Of a DNA stretch of 64,000 bases, positions 10,484-21,185 are shown piece by piece. Below the pieces are notes generated by a model. The model did no database searches and had not been told where the DNA came from. It worked only from the letters and a program-made list of their open reading frames with translations. The translations under genes were made by a program, and so were the position numbers. This DNA is from Lolium rigidum (Eukaryota; Streptophyta; Magnoliopsida; Poales; Poaceae): the NCBI RefSeq assembly GCF_022539505.1, contig NC_061510.1, forward strand, positions 276,044,330 to 276,108,329, written 5' to 3'. Numbering within the stretch: position 1 is the stretch's first letter; every line of letters starts with the position of its first letter.

Positions 10484-11008
10484 CACGTTTATTCGTCGTT
10501 CATGCGTTGCTCGTACTGAAGCCTTTTTGATGGCGAGCAACGTAGTTATCATAGATGTTCTTAGGGTTAGCATTGTTCTTCGTATCATATGCTATCGTCG
10601 TGCGACCCTTAGGCATCTAGCCGCCCTTACACCTATCTTGGGTGTAGGGGCGGCACCCCGCTTGATCATTGTTTAGTAGATCCGATCCGTTATGATTGCT
10701 CCTTGTTCTTCAAGGATTAGTTTAATATCGGCATAGTTAGGCCTTACAAATGGGTTGAAGGATCCAATGGCGCGTAGGGTGTAGTTTGCTAGCCCTAGAC
10801 AGGATGTTCCGAGGATCAACCTCGTGTTGGTTTTTAGGCCTTGTCTAGGGTCGGTTTACGATCACCGTGCGTGGCCGCGAGGCTCAATCACGAGTAGGAT
10901 GTTCCGATTATGCGGTGAAAACCCTAAATCGTAGTAGGTTGTTTTAGCTTTATTCTGATCAAGCAGGACCACCATCTGATCGTACACCTCGTACGCATCA
11001 TGGGTGGA

Positions 11009-11031
11009 TCGGCTCCTTGAGCCGATTCACA
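11009..11031 (+). other. Short hairpin ATCGGCTC-CTT-GAGCCGAT in the Tat LTR
   Basis: An 8-base stem with a 3-base loop uses the same GCCGAT/ATCGGC motif that fills the spacer at 14640-15720. It is present in both LTRs (second copy near 17499-17518). Confidence 0.6.
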
Positions 11032-11292
11032 GGACAACCTGAGAGCCGATCGAGGCTCGTATTTAATGTTTACGTGTATGCCATGCGAGAAACTAAGCGA
11101 AGCATCATCCAACACCTTCCGACCAGGTATAGGTCAGGTGGCACGCCCTTGCATCAGCATCGGACGTGCGTGCCGAAGGCTTTGCGGGCCGTCGCTCGGA
11201 GGGACCAGGGCCAGCCCGCGATCTGGGAGATTCCCGGCTCTACGGTGTTGCCCGTCGCTGCCCGCCAGTGGGTTTCTGACCGCAACACATTC

Positions 11293-11310
11293 TGGCACGC
11301 CCGGTGGGAC
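11293..11310 (+). promoter_or_regulatory. Primer-binding site of the Tat element
   Basis: TGGCACGCCCGGTGGGAC begins five bases after the LTR end. This GGCACGCCCGGTGGGAC sequence is the usual primer site of grass Tat-like elements; the priming tRNA is not assigned here. Confidence 0.65.
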
Positions 11311-11348
11311 AATCGTCGACATCAACCGCATCGCCATCTACATCTGAG

Positions 11349-13630
11349 ATGGCGGAGGGCACTCCAGTCAAGTACGAGGATCTGTCTAAGGAGCTCAAGA
11401 AGAAGCATGACGAGATCAAAGCAGTCCTCGAAGCCGACCTCATCGGCTCTTTTCACAGAACCCGCTCACATGGCATCAGGTGGAAGGGGTTCTCACTCGA
11501 GCGCGCTCGATGGAGTGAACCTGTCCACCCCGTCGAAGAACGCACCAGGTCGCTGCGTCGGGAGATTAACTTCATGGTGGCTCATTCGCTGCACCGAGCA
11601 TTACGAGAGCACTGGTGAACACTTTGGAGCGTGTCGCTCTGCGTGTGATCCAGGAAATCATGAGCCATCGGTATTCCCCGTCGGGACCAGCTGCGGGGAC
11701 TCACCAAGGGGAGATGCCACTCCGGTCCCGTCCACCGCTGCCGTTCGCGTTGGCGGCACCGGAAGTGCCGAGTTCATCGGCATACGTCGTCTACAAGATC
11801 GGTGGTGACCCTAGTGACTACCGGTTCTTGCATGAGGCGCCTAAGGAGATCCCGCACGGATACACGTGCGCATACGTGCCAGGACTGCAGATGATCGGGC
11901 ACTCTCGAACCGAGCTGCAACAGCCGGGGACTTCGGAACAGCGAGGAGGAACGTCGGGAACGGATCTTGAGAAGCGGACGTGGCTAGCTAAGTATGCCAC
12001 TCCGACAAACCTCCGGAGCTCAGCTCCTGCAGTTGGCTCGGAGCTGGAAAAGCAAGCATGGCTGGCTAAGTATGCCACCCCGGCGAATCTTCGGAGTTCG
12101 ACGCTCCGCAGCCATCATCGCGGATCAGATTTGTACAATCTCGAAAGACCAGTTCGGCATGATGCCGAAAAGGAGGACAATCGGCTATTCCAAGCCGTAC
12201 CCCAACGAGTACGAGTTGATCCCACTACCACCCAAATATCGGCTCCCTGATTTCGCCAAGTTTAATGGATCAGATGGTTCCAGCTCCATCGAGCATGTGA
12301 GCCGATATTTGGCACAACTGGGCACGATCTCAGCATCAGACGAGCTGCGCGTGAGGTTCTTCGCACGAGTCCCTCACGGGATCGGCTTTCGGGTGGTACA
12401 CATCGCTGCCACCAAACTCAATCCGGACTTGGAAGCAGTTGGAAGAGCAGTTCCACATACGGTATCACTCGGAGGCTTCCGAGGCTGGCATTGCCGATCT
12501 AGCACAAGTACGACGAGCGCGGGGAAACGAGTGGCGGAATACGTCCGGCGCTTCGGGACCGTTAGGAACCGATGCTATTCGGTTCATGTGAGTGAAAAAG
12601 AAGCGATCGAGTTGGCGGTGGTGGGTCTCTCATCATCGATCAAGGACGTGGCCTCCCAAGCGGACTACCCTTCACCGGCGCACATGGTGCGGAAGCCGTC
12701 GGCATATGAACAGCGCCACCCGGATGTTTATCGGGATAAATTCAAGCGTGCGGTGGTCCTGGTTGAGGCGGATGAAGATGAAGGTGTCTGCGGGAGATCA
12801 AGAGGTAGCAGTGGCTGAATGGACTCGGGGGGCAAGCCCCGTGTCCTGTAAGTGGGTTAAGCCACAAGGTCCTCCAAAAGGGTTTGACTTCGACGTGACC
12901 AAAGCTGAGCAAATTTTCGACCTCTTACTCAAGGAGAAGCAGCTAAAGTTACCCGAAGGCCACAAGATCCCCACGGTGCAAGAGCTGAACGGAAAGCCAT
13001 ACTGCAAGTGGCATAACACGTTCACCCACGCCACCAACGACTGCAGGGTGTGGCGTCGGCAGGTCCAAATGGCGATAGAACAAGGGCGGCTAATTTTCAG
13101 CCGGTACGCCATGAAGGTCGACACGCACCCCTTCCCCGCCGTTAACATGGTGGAGTGCACTTACCATGGAGGGTGCCAGCCCAGGATTCTCGTGCAATAT
13201 CAACATGGTAGGACATGGGCACCACTCTGGTAAGGACGGAGATGAGGGCAGCTGCTCTCACAGCAAGGACGCAGAGGAAGCCGCTCCACGCGATCGGCTT
13301 CGTCACGATGGCAAGCGCTACATCACGGAGGGAGAAGTGAGGAACGTAAGATATCAACGACCTCTCTCTGATCACCTCCTCAACAAGTATGTGGGTCAGT
13401 ATGACCAACGCCGGCGATACAACGACGATGATGAAAGAGATCGTCTGGCTAGGGACGCCAGGAGGCACCGTCGGCATGATCGCGACGGGGAGAGATATGA
13501 GCGCCACGCCAAGGAAAAGTCGAGAGAGCAAGACGACGTGGATAGGCAATGGGACTGCCCCTTCTTCAGACACTGCTGGGATTCAGGAATGAGCCGATTG
13601 CCTACAATCGGCAACTGTCCGAGAATGTAG
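11349..13630 (+). pseudogene. Gag of the Tat element, frame-broken
   Basis: The N-terminus begins MAEGTPVKYEDLSKELKKK. Downstream are a tandem WLAKYATP-type repeat (about 11978-12090), the retrotransposon gag core (PPKYRLPDFAKFNGSDGS at about 12225, then an AEYVRRF segment at about 12537), an unusual knuckle C-x2-H-x4-H-x4-C (13003-13044), an Arg/Asp-rich stretch and a Cys-rich CPFFRHC motif near 13556. Similarity moves between all three forward frames, with breaks near 11500, 11600, 12100, 12367, 12450 and after 12800. The break at 12366-12369 reads CGAG where CAG is expected. Gag would form the cytoplasmic particle. Whether it is a true pseudogene depends on how many breaks are sequencing errors. 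Confidence 0.75.
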
Positions 13631-13655
13631 ACAAAAGAAGAAGGATGCGACTAAC

Positions 13656-14634
13656 GTGTCCGTGTTCAAACGTCTAGGGCCTCTCCCGCCTCGGAACAAG
13701 CACGCCGAGTCCGCTCGGGTAGAAGATCTCGAGGAACTAGAGGACGATGATGAAGAAGAAGACAAGTATCATCGGCCAAGGTGGTGCCATGATGGGCTCA
13801 GCCGTTCCCAAAAGCGAAGGGTTCAGCGACTACGTGGGTTGGAGGAAGCTGAAAGGTTATACCTGCACACGTTGAGGAAGGCGCGGCCTGATCTGGCCGC
13901 TAAAATTCAGCGAACCCTGGACGAAGAAGGTCGGCCACAAGGGAAAGAGTGGCGCCCCAGACAAAAGAAAGCCGATGATGAGACATCGGCTGGCACAAAC
14001 ATGGTGTTCATCCTTCCAACGGAGTTTAGTGCTCCAGGATGGCACAACTTGACTGCGGCCCACGGCCGGTCATCTTTGAGAAGCCACGAGTAAGAAGTTA
14101 CAGGCATCTGAAGGCCCTGTACTTACGAGGTTACATCAATGGGCAGCCTGTCAACAAGATGTTGGTGGACACCGGAGCGGCGATCAACATTATGCCATAC
14201 TCCATGCTACGTCGGTTGGGACGCTCTAGCTCGGATCCGATCAAGACCAATGTGACACCGAGCGATTTCAACGGCCAAGCATCGACGCACAAGGTGTTCT
14301 GAACGTGGATCTGACCGTAGGAAGGAAAACCGTCCCTACGACGTTCTTTATTGTCGACAGCAAGAGCACCTATGCTGTCCTACTAGGGAGATATTGGATC
14401 CACGCCAACTGTTGCATTCCATCCAAGATGCACCAATGCCTAATACAGTGGGATGGAGATGAAGTAGGAGTCGTCCATGCAGATGATTCAGCCGAGATTT
14501 CAACGGCTGGCATGAACATTTGGGAGACATCAGGCCAAGAGCCACTCTCAGGCATCAATTTGGACGACTGCGAGCGCATCGACGTGACAAAGGACGGGTT
14601 TAGGTTGGTTTTATCCACCGGCCTGACCGTGTAA
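13656..14634 (+). pseudogene. Protease region of the Tat element, frame-broken
   Basis: An acidic N-terminal stretch (LEELEDDDEEED) is followed by a charged helix. The retropepsin motif VDTGAAINIMP has its active-site DTG at 14168-14176. The flap/C-terminal part continues from 14305 in another frame (TFFIVDSKSTYAVLLGRYW, with an ILGRxW-like signature). The frame changes near 14040-14090 and again at a stop at 14302. No RT follows: after the stop at 14632-14634 the sequence is non-coding. Confidence 0.75.
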
Positions 14635-15852
14635 CAAGAGCAACGTCTATGGTCAAACGTGGCGATGCCGATCCACGTGATCGGCCCCAAGGATCTTTGG
14701 AGGAACATTGCAAAACCTTCATTGAGCGATGCAATCAATATGGAGGCCGATTCCAGCAATCGGCCAAAATTATCCTCACCATGCGTTCTGACTGGGTTTA
14801 ACGACGTTAATGGGCAATGGGTTTACGTCGGATGATGAGCTGGAAGAAGTCAACACTGTTCCTAACCAAGCCGACGTTCACATATAGTGCCTTGGCTAAC
14901 CACAGAGCCGATTTCAGCAGATACCTGGCAGAATCGGCTCGGGGGGCACCTAATCAGATGAACATGTGCGATACATGTGCAGTAAAACATTGGGGGCCGA
15001 TAGAAAAATCGGCCCGTAAAAAAATAATATATTCATGATGTTTCATGATGTACAGCCGATGCACGGACATCGACTTTAGAGCTAAGGAACAAAGCCGATG
15101 CACGGCCATCGACTCTAGTACAAATTTCACGAGATCTACTAGTTGCGTGTTCAAAACACGAGGACCTCCAACTCTGTGTCAGAGGAGTTTTGGCGTACGA
15201 GACAACCTTGTCAGAGGAGTTTGGTTTCTAAAGCCGCTGGTGACCATCTGCAGTATCGGCTTTCAATGGAAGAAAGGTGATCGGCTCTGGCTGGCTCTGC
15301 ATGGTAGCTTTCTCAGATATGATCGAGCTCAGGTCCATTTGTCTGAATTACGTGTCCTCATCACTGTTTTCACCTCGACTGAGGCTCGGGGAGCAGCTGG
15401 CTTGGTGGATGCTCTGTTTTTTGGAAGCCGATTGGGTTGTCATCGGCTAGTCCTGCATCGCAATTTTCTTCGAGGGTGGTGATCCATCAGAGCTCAAACT
15501 CATCGGTCGAAAAGATGAAGGATAGATCATGAGGGATTGATGCGCTGGCATCGGCTTACTGAGCATTGACCAAGTCTACGATCACTCCGTAGTCGAAGAG
15601 ATGAAGGACGGAATATGAGAGACCGATGCGTTGCCATCGGCTCATTGAGCATTGGCTAAGTGACGATCGGTAGAATCAGTATGAGGGGAAATCGGCTAAA
15701 TTAGCATGAAGGAAATCGGCAAAATCAAATTGGGGAAATTCTTCATTGATAAACGAGATTTCTTACATAAAGAGTTGATTGCTCTCAAAAGGAAGTACTA
15801 AGGGGATACATTACCCCGTCTACTACTACTGATCCTATGCTAAGAGTCCTAT
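14635..15852 (+). other. Non-coding spacer of the Tat element rich in GCCGAT/ATCGGC motifs
   Basis: This 1.2-kb stretch sits where RT, RNase H and integrase would be and shows none of their motifs. It carries about 18 copies of GCCGAT or its complement between 14667 and 15720. Several form convergent pairs that could make short hairpins (14667/14680, 14744/14760, 14907/14933, 14996/15009, 15427/15441). Confidence 0.65.
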
Positions 15853-16333
15853 CTACGGGCCGTCGCTGCCCTCGTCGTCGCCGTCGTTGCTGCTGTAGCG
15901 ACCGCCGGCAGGACCCTCGTTGTCATCGTCCTCCTCGTCAGCGTCGTCGTCGTCGCTGTCGAAGTCGCTGAGGTTTCTCGGCCAGGGGCAGAAGCGCTTG
16001 GCCGGCGGCTCGTCGGAGGAGCTGTCGTCGTTCCTCCTCCTCCTCCTCCTTCGCCTCCTCGGAGGAGGTGAAGTCGTCCCAGGAGAAGCGATCGTCATCG
16101 CTCTCCTCCTCCGATTCCCCGTCGGCAAGGAAGCGGAGGTCGCTCTCCCCGTCCGTCGAGGACTTGTCGTCCTCGGACCAGACGGAGAAGTCATGGCTGG
16201 ACTCCTCCCCGGCTTCTATGGCGCGGCGGATGTTGGCCGCATGGACCTCCTGTGGGTCCCGTTCTGGCGTCGGCTCGCGGGAGGAGGAGGATTCGATGGA
16301 GAGACCCGATGAGGCGGAGGAAGAAGAAGGCAT
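15853..16333 (-). pseudogene. Antisense ORF of the Tat element
   Basis: The minus strand opens MPSSSSASSGLSIESSSSRE and runs through acidic, Ser/Glu-rich low-complexity sequence (SEDDKSSTDGE, then EEAKEEEEEE). It changes frame near 15950-16000 and ends in a DDEGSDGP tail at 15853. Tat-clade elements of grasses are known to carry such an antisense ORF between pol and the 3' LTR; its function is unknown. The frame change lies in a run rich in CGTCGTCGT, prone to error. A plus-strand frame over the same DNA is a shadow. Confidence 0.65.
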
Positions 16334-16616
16334 GGTGGCGCAGGAGGGCTTTTTGAGTGCTAATGCGAAGGGGATGAAGAAGCGAACTGTTTGGAACGGT
16401 TAAATAAAAGGGGGTATAGTGGAGATTCAATGCCACAGCAGTTTCCGAGGAAGTGGTGCCCAACAGAATTTTTTTTTTGCCAGGACACGCGGAGAAGTGG
16501 AGGAGGCAAGGCATCATGATGAAGGATACTGCGGCGGTTCTGCTCTGCCACGACATGAACCGACGAAGGAAAAACAGAGTGATTTTGGAATTGTCATTTC
16601 CAAAACCAGGGGGGCA

Positions 16617-17781
16617 TGTCTTATCACCAGAATTTGACCGGATCAGAGGTGGGCCGCGATTGAAGATGGGCTTGAAGAATATACATAGAAGAAATGCATG
16701 AATCGGCCTTATATGCAAAGTTTGGGCTAGTTTGCCCGTGTATACGTAACATAGTAGGATACGTGTCGGATTAGATGAAGTTTGGGCTCGTGCCCGGTTG
16801 GGATTATTCCCACATTAGAAAGTCTACGGACTATAAATATGTATCTAGGGTTTATGAAATAAACAACAATCACGTTCACCACAAACCAATCTAGGCGCAT
16901 CGCCAACTCCCCCGTCTCGAGGGTTTCTTCGGGTAAGCATCATGCTGCCTAGATCGCATCTTGCGATCTAGGCGACACGTTTATTCGTCGTTCATGCGTT
17001 GCTCGTACTGAAGCCTTTTTGATGGCGAGCAACGTAGTTATCATAGATGTTCTTAGGGTTAGCATTGTTCTTCGTATCATATGCTATCATCGTGCGACCC
17101 TTAGGCATCCAGCCGCCCTTACACCTATCTTGGGTGTAGGGGCGGCACCCCGCTTGATCATTGTTTAGTAGATCCGATCCGTTATGATTGCTCCTTGTTC
17201 TTCAAGGATTAGTTTAATATCGGCATAATTAGGCCTTACAAACGGGTTGAAGGATCCAGTGGCGCGTAGGGTGTAGTTTGCTAGCCCTAGACAGGATGTT
17301 CCGAGGATCAACCTCGTGTTGGTTTTTAGGCCTTGTCTAGGGTCGGTTTACGATCACCGTGCGTGGCCGCCAGGCTCAATCACGAGCAGGATGTTCCGAT
17401 TATGCGGTGAAAACCCTAAATCGTAGTAGGTTGTTTTATCTTTATTTCGATCAAGCAGGACCACCATCTGATCGTACACCTCGTACGCATCATGGGTGGA
17501 TCGGCTCCTTGAGCCGATTCACGGGATAACTTCGAGAGCCGATCGAGGCTCGTATTTAATGTTTACGTGTATGCCATGCAGGAAACTAAGCGAAGCATCA
17601 TCCAACACCTTCCTGACCAGGTATAGGTCAGGTGGCACGCCCTTGCATCAGCATCGGACATGCGTGCCGAAGGCTTTGCGGGCCGTCGCTCGGAGGGACC
17701 AGGGCCAGCCGCAGTCCTGGGAGATTCCCGGCTCTACGGTGTTGCCCGTCGCTGCCCGCCGGTGGGTTTCTGACCGCAACA
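16617..17781 (+). repeat. 3' LTR of the Tat element
   Basis: It begins TGTCTTATCACCAG after the G-rich polypurine tract and ends CCGCAACA before the ATTAT duplication. It matches the 5' LTR throughout. Confidence 0.9.
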
Positions 17782-17786
17782 ATTAT

Positions 17787-17969
17787 ATAGCAGGAATTTT
17801 TATGACAAACGGAAAGTACCAGGTCGAACCAGAGTCGGAGAGGGGCGACGAGGCGGCCAGCTCACAGGGCGGCGCGACCAGGCTGGGGCCCGCGCCGGCC
17901 TGTGGGGGCACGCCCTCATGCGTCTCCTCCACTCCATTTCGATCTCGTAATTTTTCATATTTTCCAAAA
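17787..17969 (-). other. E1 segment between the Tat and Mutator-like insertions
   Basis: This short GC-rich piece is continuous with E1 sequence left of the Tat element and right of the Mutator-like element, as the two target duplications show. On the minus strand it is the region between the pol tail and the coiled-coil ORF, probably the ORF's upstream promoter region. Confidence 0.5.
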
Positions 17970-18075
17970 GGGATTTCTAGTTTCGTGCCCCTGCTTCGTT
18001 AGTTGTACTCAGTTTTCCCCAGCTCGTTAGTTTTTCCTCAGTTTTCCCCTCCCTCTAGTTTGAAACCCCTCGAAG
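17970..18075 (+). repeat. Left terminal inverted repeat of the Mutator-like element
   Basis: It pairs with 23155-23261 in inverted orientation, with roughly four-fifths identity by eye. The outermost 40 bases are best conserved. Confidence 0.8.
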
Positions 18076-18224
18076 ACGCGGGTTGCCGTCAGGTCAGAGG
18101 CCTTACCGTTACCGTGAGGTCGGTTCCTCGCCGACCGTCTCGTGCCGACGGGTGGATCCATCTACCGCCGACGCGTGGGCCGTTTTATTTCCCGATTGTA
18201 TACGCGGTGCTGCCAATGACAAAT

Positions 18225-18400
18225 GGGGCCGCTCTATGGGGCTGCCGCAGCCAATGACCAAGTGGGTCGTCTATTTATTTATAGAAAATTATATATTGCC
18301 GCTCCGTGGGGCCTCCGCAGCCAATGACCGCTGTGGTCGTCTATTTTATTTAGAGAATATAATATAGAGCCGCTTCGTAGGGGTCGCCTCAGCCCATGGC
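18225..18400 (+). repeat. About 75-bp tandem repeat inside the Mutator-like element
   Basis: Three diverged units contain CCGCT(C/T)..TGGGGC..CGCAGCCAATGACC and GTCGTCTATTTTATTTA. They lie just inside the left end. Confidence 0.65.
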
Positions 18401-18670
18401 ACGTGACTATTTTTGCAGCTTAATCTAAAGTGACTCTTATGCTAAACATTGTGCATCCCGACGTTGACCTAGCAGTGGCGGCGAGCATAGCCGTTCTGAC
18501 CATGCCGATATCGGCATCGGCATCGGCATCGTTTGGAGGATGTGGTGCTCGAATAATAGTGGAAATGCGATATTATTTTTTACATGCATAATATATAGAA
18601 AATAGCTAGATCTCTAAATCGATGCATATGAAGCTACATATATATTCTTGGTCATAATCCCCTTAATTAT

Positions 18671-19269
18671 CTAAAGGGGATGGATGCATGGCTTCACGTC
18701 GTCGTCGCTTTCATCGTTAGTATCTTCGTCGTCTGAGTAGTAGTACCTCCTGCACATTGTTCCGTCGAACACCTTCACTCGTGAGCACATCATCGCCTTC
18801 ATATTTGAAGTGTACGAACCAGCCGAAATCCACACCGTGCGCGATGGCGAATTTCTCCCGGACCTTGTCGAGGTACATCCGGCCTTGTCCGTCAAATAGG
18901 ACCTCCACGGTCCGAGAGACGAGGACCGCGAGTCAGCTGCTCGCAGATACACCTTAGCTGGCTCCTTGCCGTCAAGATAGTCCGCAAATTTTTTTGGGAG
19001 TTCCTGCAAAGAGATCGAGCGCCGATCGTTTGAAATTAGGGAACCCTTGAAATTAAAGGTTTTTTAGAACATGCCCATCATTAATCACATGCATCATATA
19101 TGTGGGAACGCGTACGTACCTTCTTGACCGAAGGGTCTTCATAGACGACGATGAAGAACTCCTCTATGATCAATGGCAGTGTTGACGGTGGTGGTGGCAA
19201 TGATGATGATCCACTTCCCCTTCCCCTTCCCCTTCCCCTTCCGGTCCGCGTCCGAGACGTGGAAGCCAT
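18671..19269 (-). CDS. B3-domain protein gene, two exons, carried by the Mutator-like element
   Basis: Exon 1 (19269-19120) begins MASTSRTRTGRG, has an Arg/Gly-rich and Ser/Pro-rich start and ends at a good donor (AAG|GTACGT). The intron ends TTTGCAG, and exon 2 (19003-18671) resumes in phase at ELPKKFADYLDGKEPAKV. The order FFIVVYED, LPKKFADYL, VEVLFDGQGRMYL, FAIAHGVDFGWFVHFKYEGDDVL, VKVFDG and an acidic tail matches a plant B3 DNA-binding domain, so a nuclear DNA-binding role is likely. The middle of exon 2 is shifted: breaks near 18905-18935 and at 18778-18781, and the final frame equals the starting frame. The breaks read CTCG/CGAG where CTG/CAG would fit, consistent with sequencing error. 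Small B3 proteins of about 160 residues are common in grasses. Confidence 0.65.
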
Positions 19270-19339
19270 GGCAATGGATAAAGTGTATGTGAACGAAAAG
19301 AAGAGAGAGGCGGAACCTATTGACACAAGGGATGGCCGT

Positions 19340-19460
19340 GTGGGTGTTTATAAGGAGAGATGACCGTTGTAGGGTTTACACAATAAAATAAGGAGGAGAT
19401 GACCGTTGTGGGGGTTTATACACAATAAATTAAGGAGGAGACGACCGTTGTGGGGGTATA
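19340..19460 (+). repeat. About 62-bp tandem repeat upstream of the B3 gene
   Basis: Three units contain AGGAGATGACCGTTGTGGGGG (the first less exact) and a CACAATAAA(A/T)TAAGG spacer. They lie directly upstream of the B3 gene on the minus strand. Confidence 0.7.
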
Positions 19461-19464
19461 GTTT

Positions 19465-20150
19465 ATCATTTTACCGTGAAAAGTAATGCCTAAAAGGAAA
19501 GTAATGGCTACAACAAATCGGTGATGGTTTATCGTTTTTTGCGTGAAAAGTAATGGGTACAAGAAATGGGTGATGGTGTATCATTTTTTGCGTGAAAAGT
19601 AATGGCTACACGAAATGGGTGATGGTGTATCATTTTTGTGCGTGAAAAGTAATGGCTACAACAAATCGGTGATGGTTTATCATTTTTGTGCGTGAAAAGT
19701 AATGGCTACAACAAAATCGGTGATGGTTTATCATTTTTTGCGTGAAAAGTAATGGGTACACGAAATGGGTGATGGTGTATCATTTTTGTGCGTGAAAAGT
19801 AATGGCTACAACAAATCGGTGATGGTTTATCGTTTTTGCGTGAAAAGTAATGGGTACACGAAATGGGTGATGGTGTATCATTTTTGTGCGTGAAAAGTAA
19901 TGGCTACAAAAAATCGGTGATGGTTTATCGTTTTTTGCGTGAAAAGTAATGGCTACAAGAAATGGGTGATGGTGTATCATTTTTTGCGTGAAAAGTAATG
20001 GCTACAACAAATCGGTGATGATTTATCGTTTTTTGCGTGAAAAGTAATGGGTACAAGAAATGGGTGATGGTGTATCATTTTTTTGCGTGAAAAGTAATGG
20101 CTACAACAAATCGGTGATGGTTTATCATTTTTTGCGTGAAAGTAATGCCT
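19465..20150 (+). repeat. 49-bp minisatellite, about 14 copies
   Basis: Units contain GCGTGAAAAGTAATGGCTAC, then AACAAATCGGTGATGGTTTATC. Two alternating variants (CTACAACAAATCGG and GTACAAGAAATGGG) suggest a higher-order unit of about 98-100 bases over part of the array. It fills much of the space between the divergent B3 and DUF295 genes. The reading frame over it on the minus strand is only the repeat translated. Confidence 0.85.
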
Positions 20151-20950
20151 AAAAAGAGTTTATAATTTAGCTCGTGAAAAATAATGCAGAAAACCAAACT
20201 TTGCGTGAAGCTAACCGACGACGAGAGAGAGAGAGGGTGGTGGCCCCGACCGAGAGAGAGATAGGGGTTATCCTGCCCGTTAGATCATACGATCAACGGT
20301 CGTCGGGCACGATCCGCGTGACATGGGCTAGACCAATCAGGGCAATGTTGGGCGTATGTGAGAGTTTGTGAAGGGAGAGGGCAAAACTGAGTAGTATCAA
20401 GAAACCAAGGGCAAGTGAGTAGTAAACAGACTAAGGGATTCAAATATGAGATTTAAAAAATGGAAAATGCGTGTTTTGTACAATGAAACCCATCTTGGCC
20501 TACCTCAAACTATTTGCAATACAAATCTACATGAGTGTGAAAATTATGGTCTCATTCGGACAAAGTATGTTTTGGGGAAAGTCTGTTTTGGGTAGGGCTT
20601 ATTATGGAAAACCATGCACCTTCATAGCTACTAGGTGATTTGAGAAGTGGCAATTTGTGGTGAAACTTGATTTATCTACGATTTATCTATGATTTGAGAA
20701 GTGGAAATTTGTGGTAAAGACTCCATGAGTAAGTGCCACTCTTTTTCGGAATTTTTGCACATTAAATAACTCATTTAACTAGTTAATCCCATTTGTTGAC
20801 TCTCTGTTGACCAGCCACTTGAGGGTAAAACTGAGTATATTGCACTAGCCAGTATTAGCACTCAAGGTGAAAACCGAGCATACAAAAAATGCTAGTATAT
20901 GACTCGAGGGTATACCCGAGTATATCTAAATTTCCGGGGTTAGACTCGAG

Positions 20951-21050
20951 GACGCGTGTTGCGGTGCAGAAGTGGAAGACGTGCCATTGTTGACGCGTGT
21001 CGCGGTGCAGACGTGGAAGACGTGCCATTGTTGATGCGGGTCGCATTTAG
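20951..21050 (+). repeat. Duplicated 50-bp segment upstream of the DUF295-type gene
   Basis: Two adjacent copies contain GACGCGTGT(T/C)GCGGTGCAGA followed by AGACGTGCCATTGTTGA, starting near 20951 and 20993. They may be a promoter-proximal duplication. Confidence 0.65.
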
Positions 21051-21185
21051 GACGCGTAAGCCCCTCTCTCCCTCCCTCTCGCACACGTACGTCTCATTAT
21101 CGCTCACGCACGAAACCACCCCTCTCACGTCCCATCAACTTCTCCAAAAAACCCCAACCGCCGTACGAGCCCTCCCCTGCCGGCG

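Larger units (their letters stand above)
10125..11287 (+). repeat. 5' LTR of the Tat element
   Basis: It starts TGTTATCACCAG and ends CCGCAACA. It matches 16617-17781 over its full length. Many of the few differences are of the form CG versus CNG. Confidence 0.9.
10125..17781 (+). mobile_element. Complete Tat-type Gypsy retrotransposon lacking RT/RNase H/integrase
   Basis: LTRs at 10125-11287 and 16617-17781 both begin TG and end GACCGCAACA. The exact 5-bp duplication ATTAT flanks the element (10120-10124 and 17782-17786). A primer-binding site follows the 5' LTR, and the polypurine run ACCAGGGGGGCA precedes the 3' LTR. Gag and protease frames run forward, and an antisense ORF lies before the 3' LTR, an arrangement known in the Tat clade (Grande, RIRE2-like). 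No RT, RNase H or integrase motif was found between the protease and the antisense ORF, so it would depend on an autonomous partner. The LTRs are very similar, suggesting a fairly young insertion. Confidence 0.88.

Noticed and set aside
15920..16312. Plus-strand Ser-rich frame opposite the Tat antisense ORF
   Set aside because: It is the complement of the acidic antisense ORF (runs of TCC/GAG codons); the minus-strand frame is the one that matches the known Tat antisense ORF type.
19780..19980. Histidine-rich minus-strand frame over the minisatellite
   Set aside because: It is only the 49-bp repeat translated.
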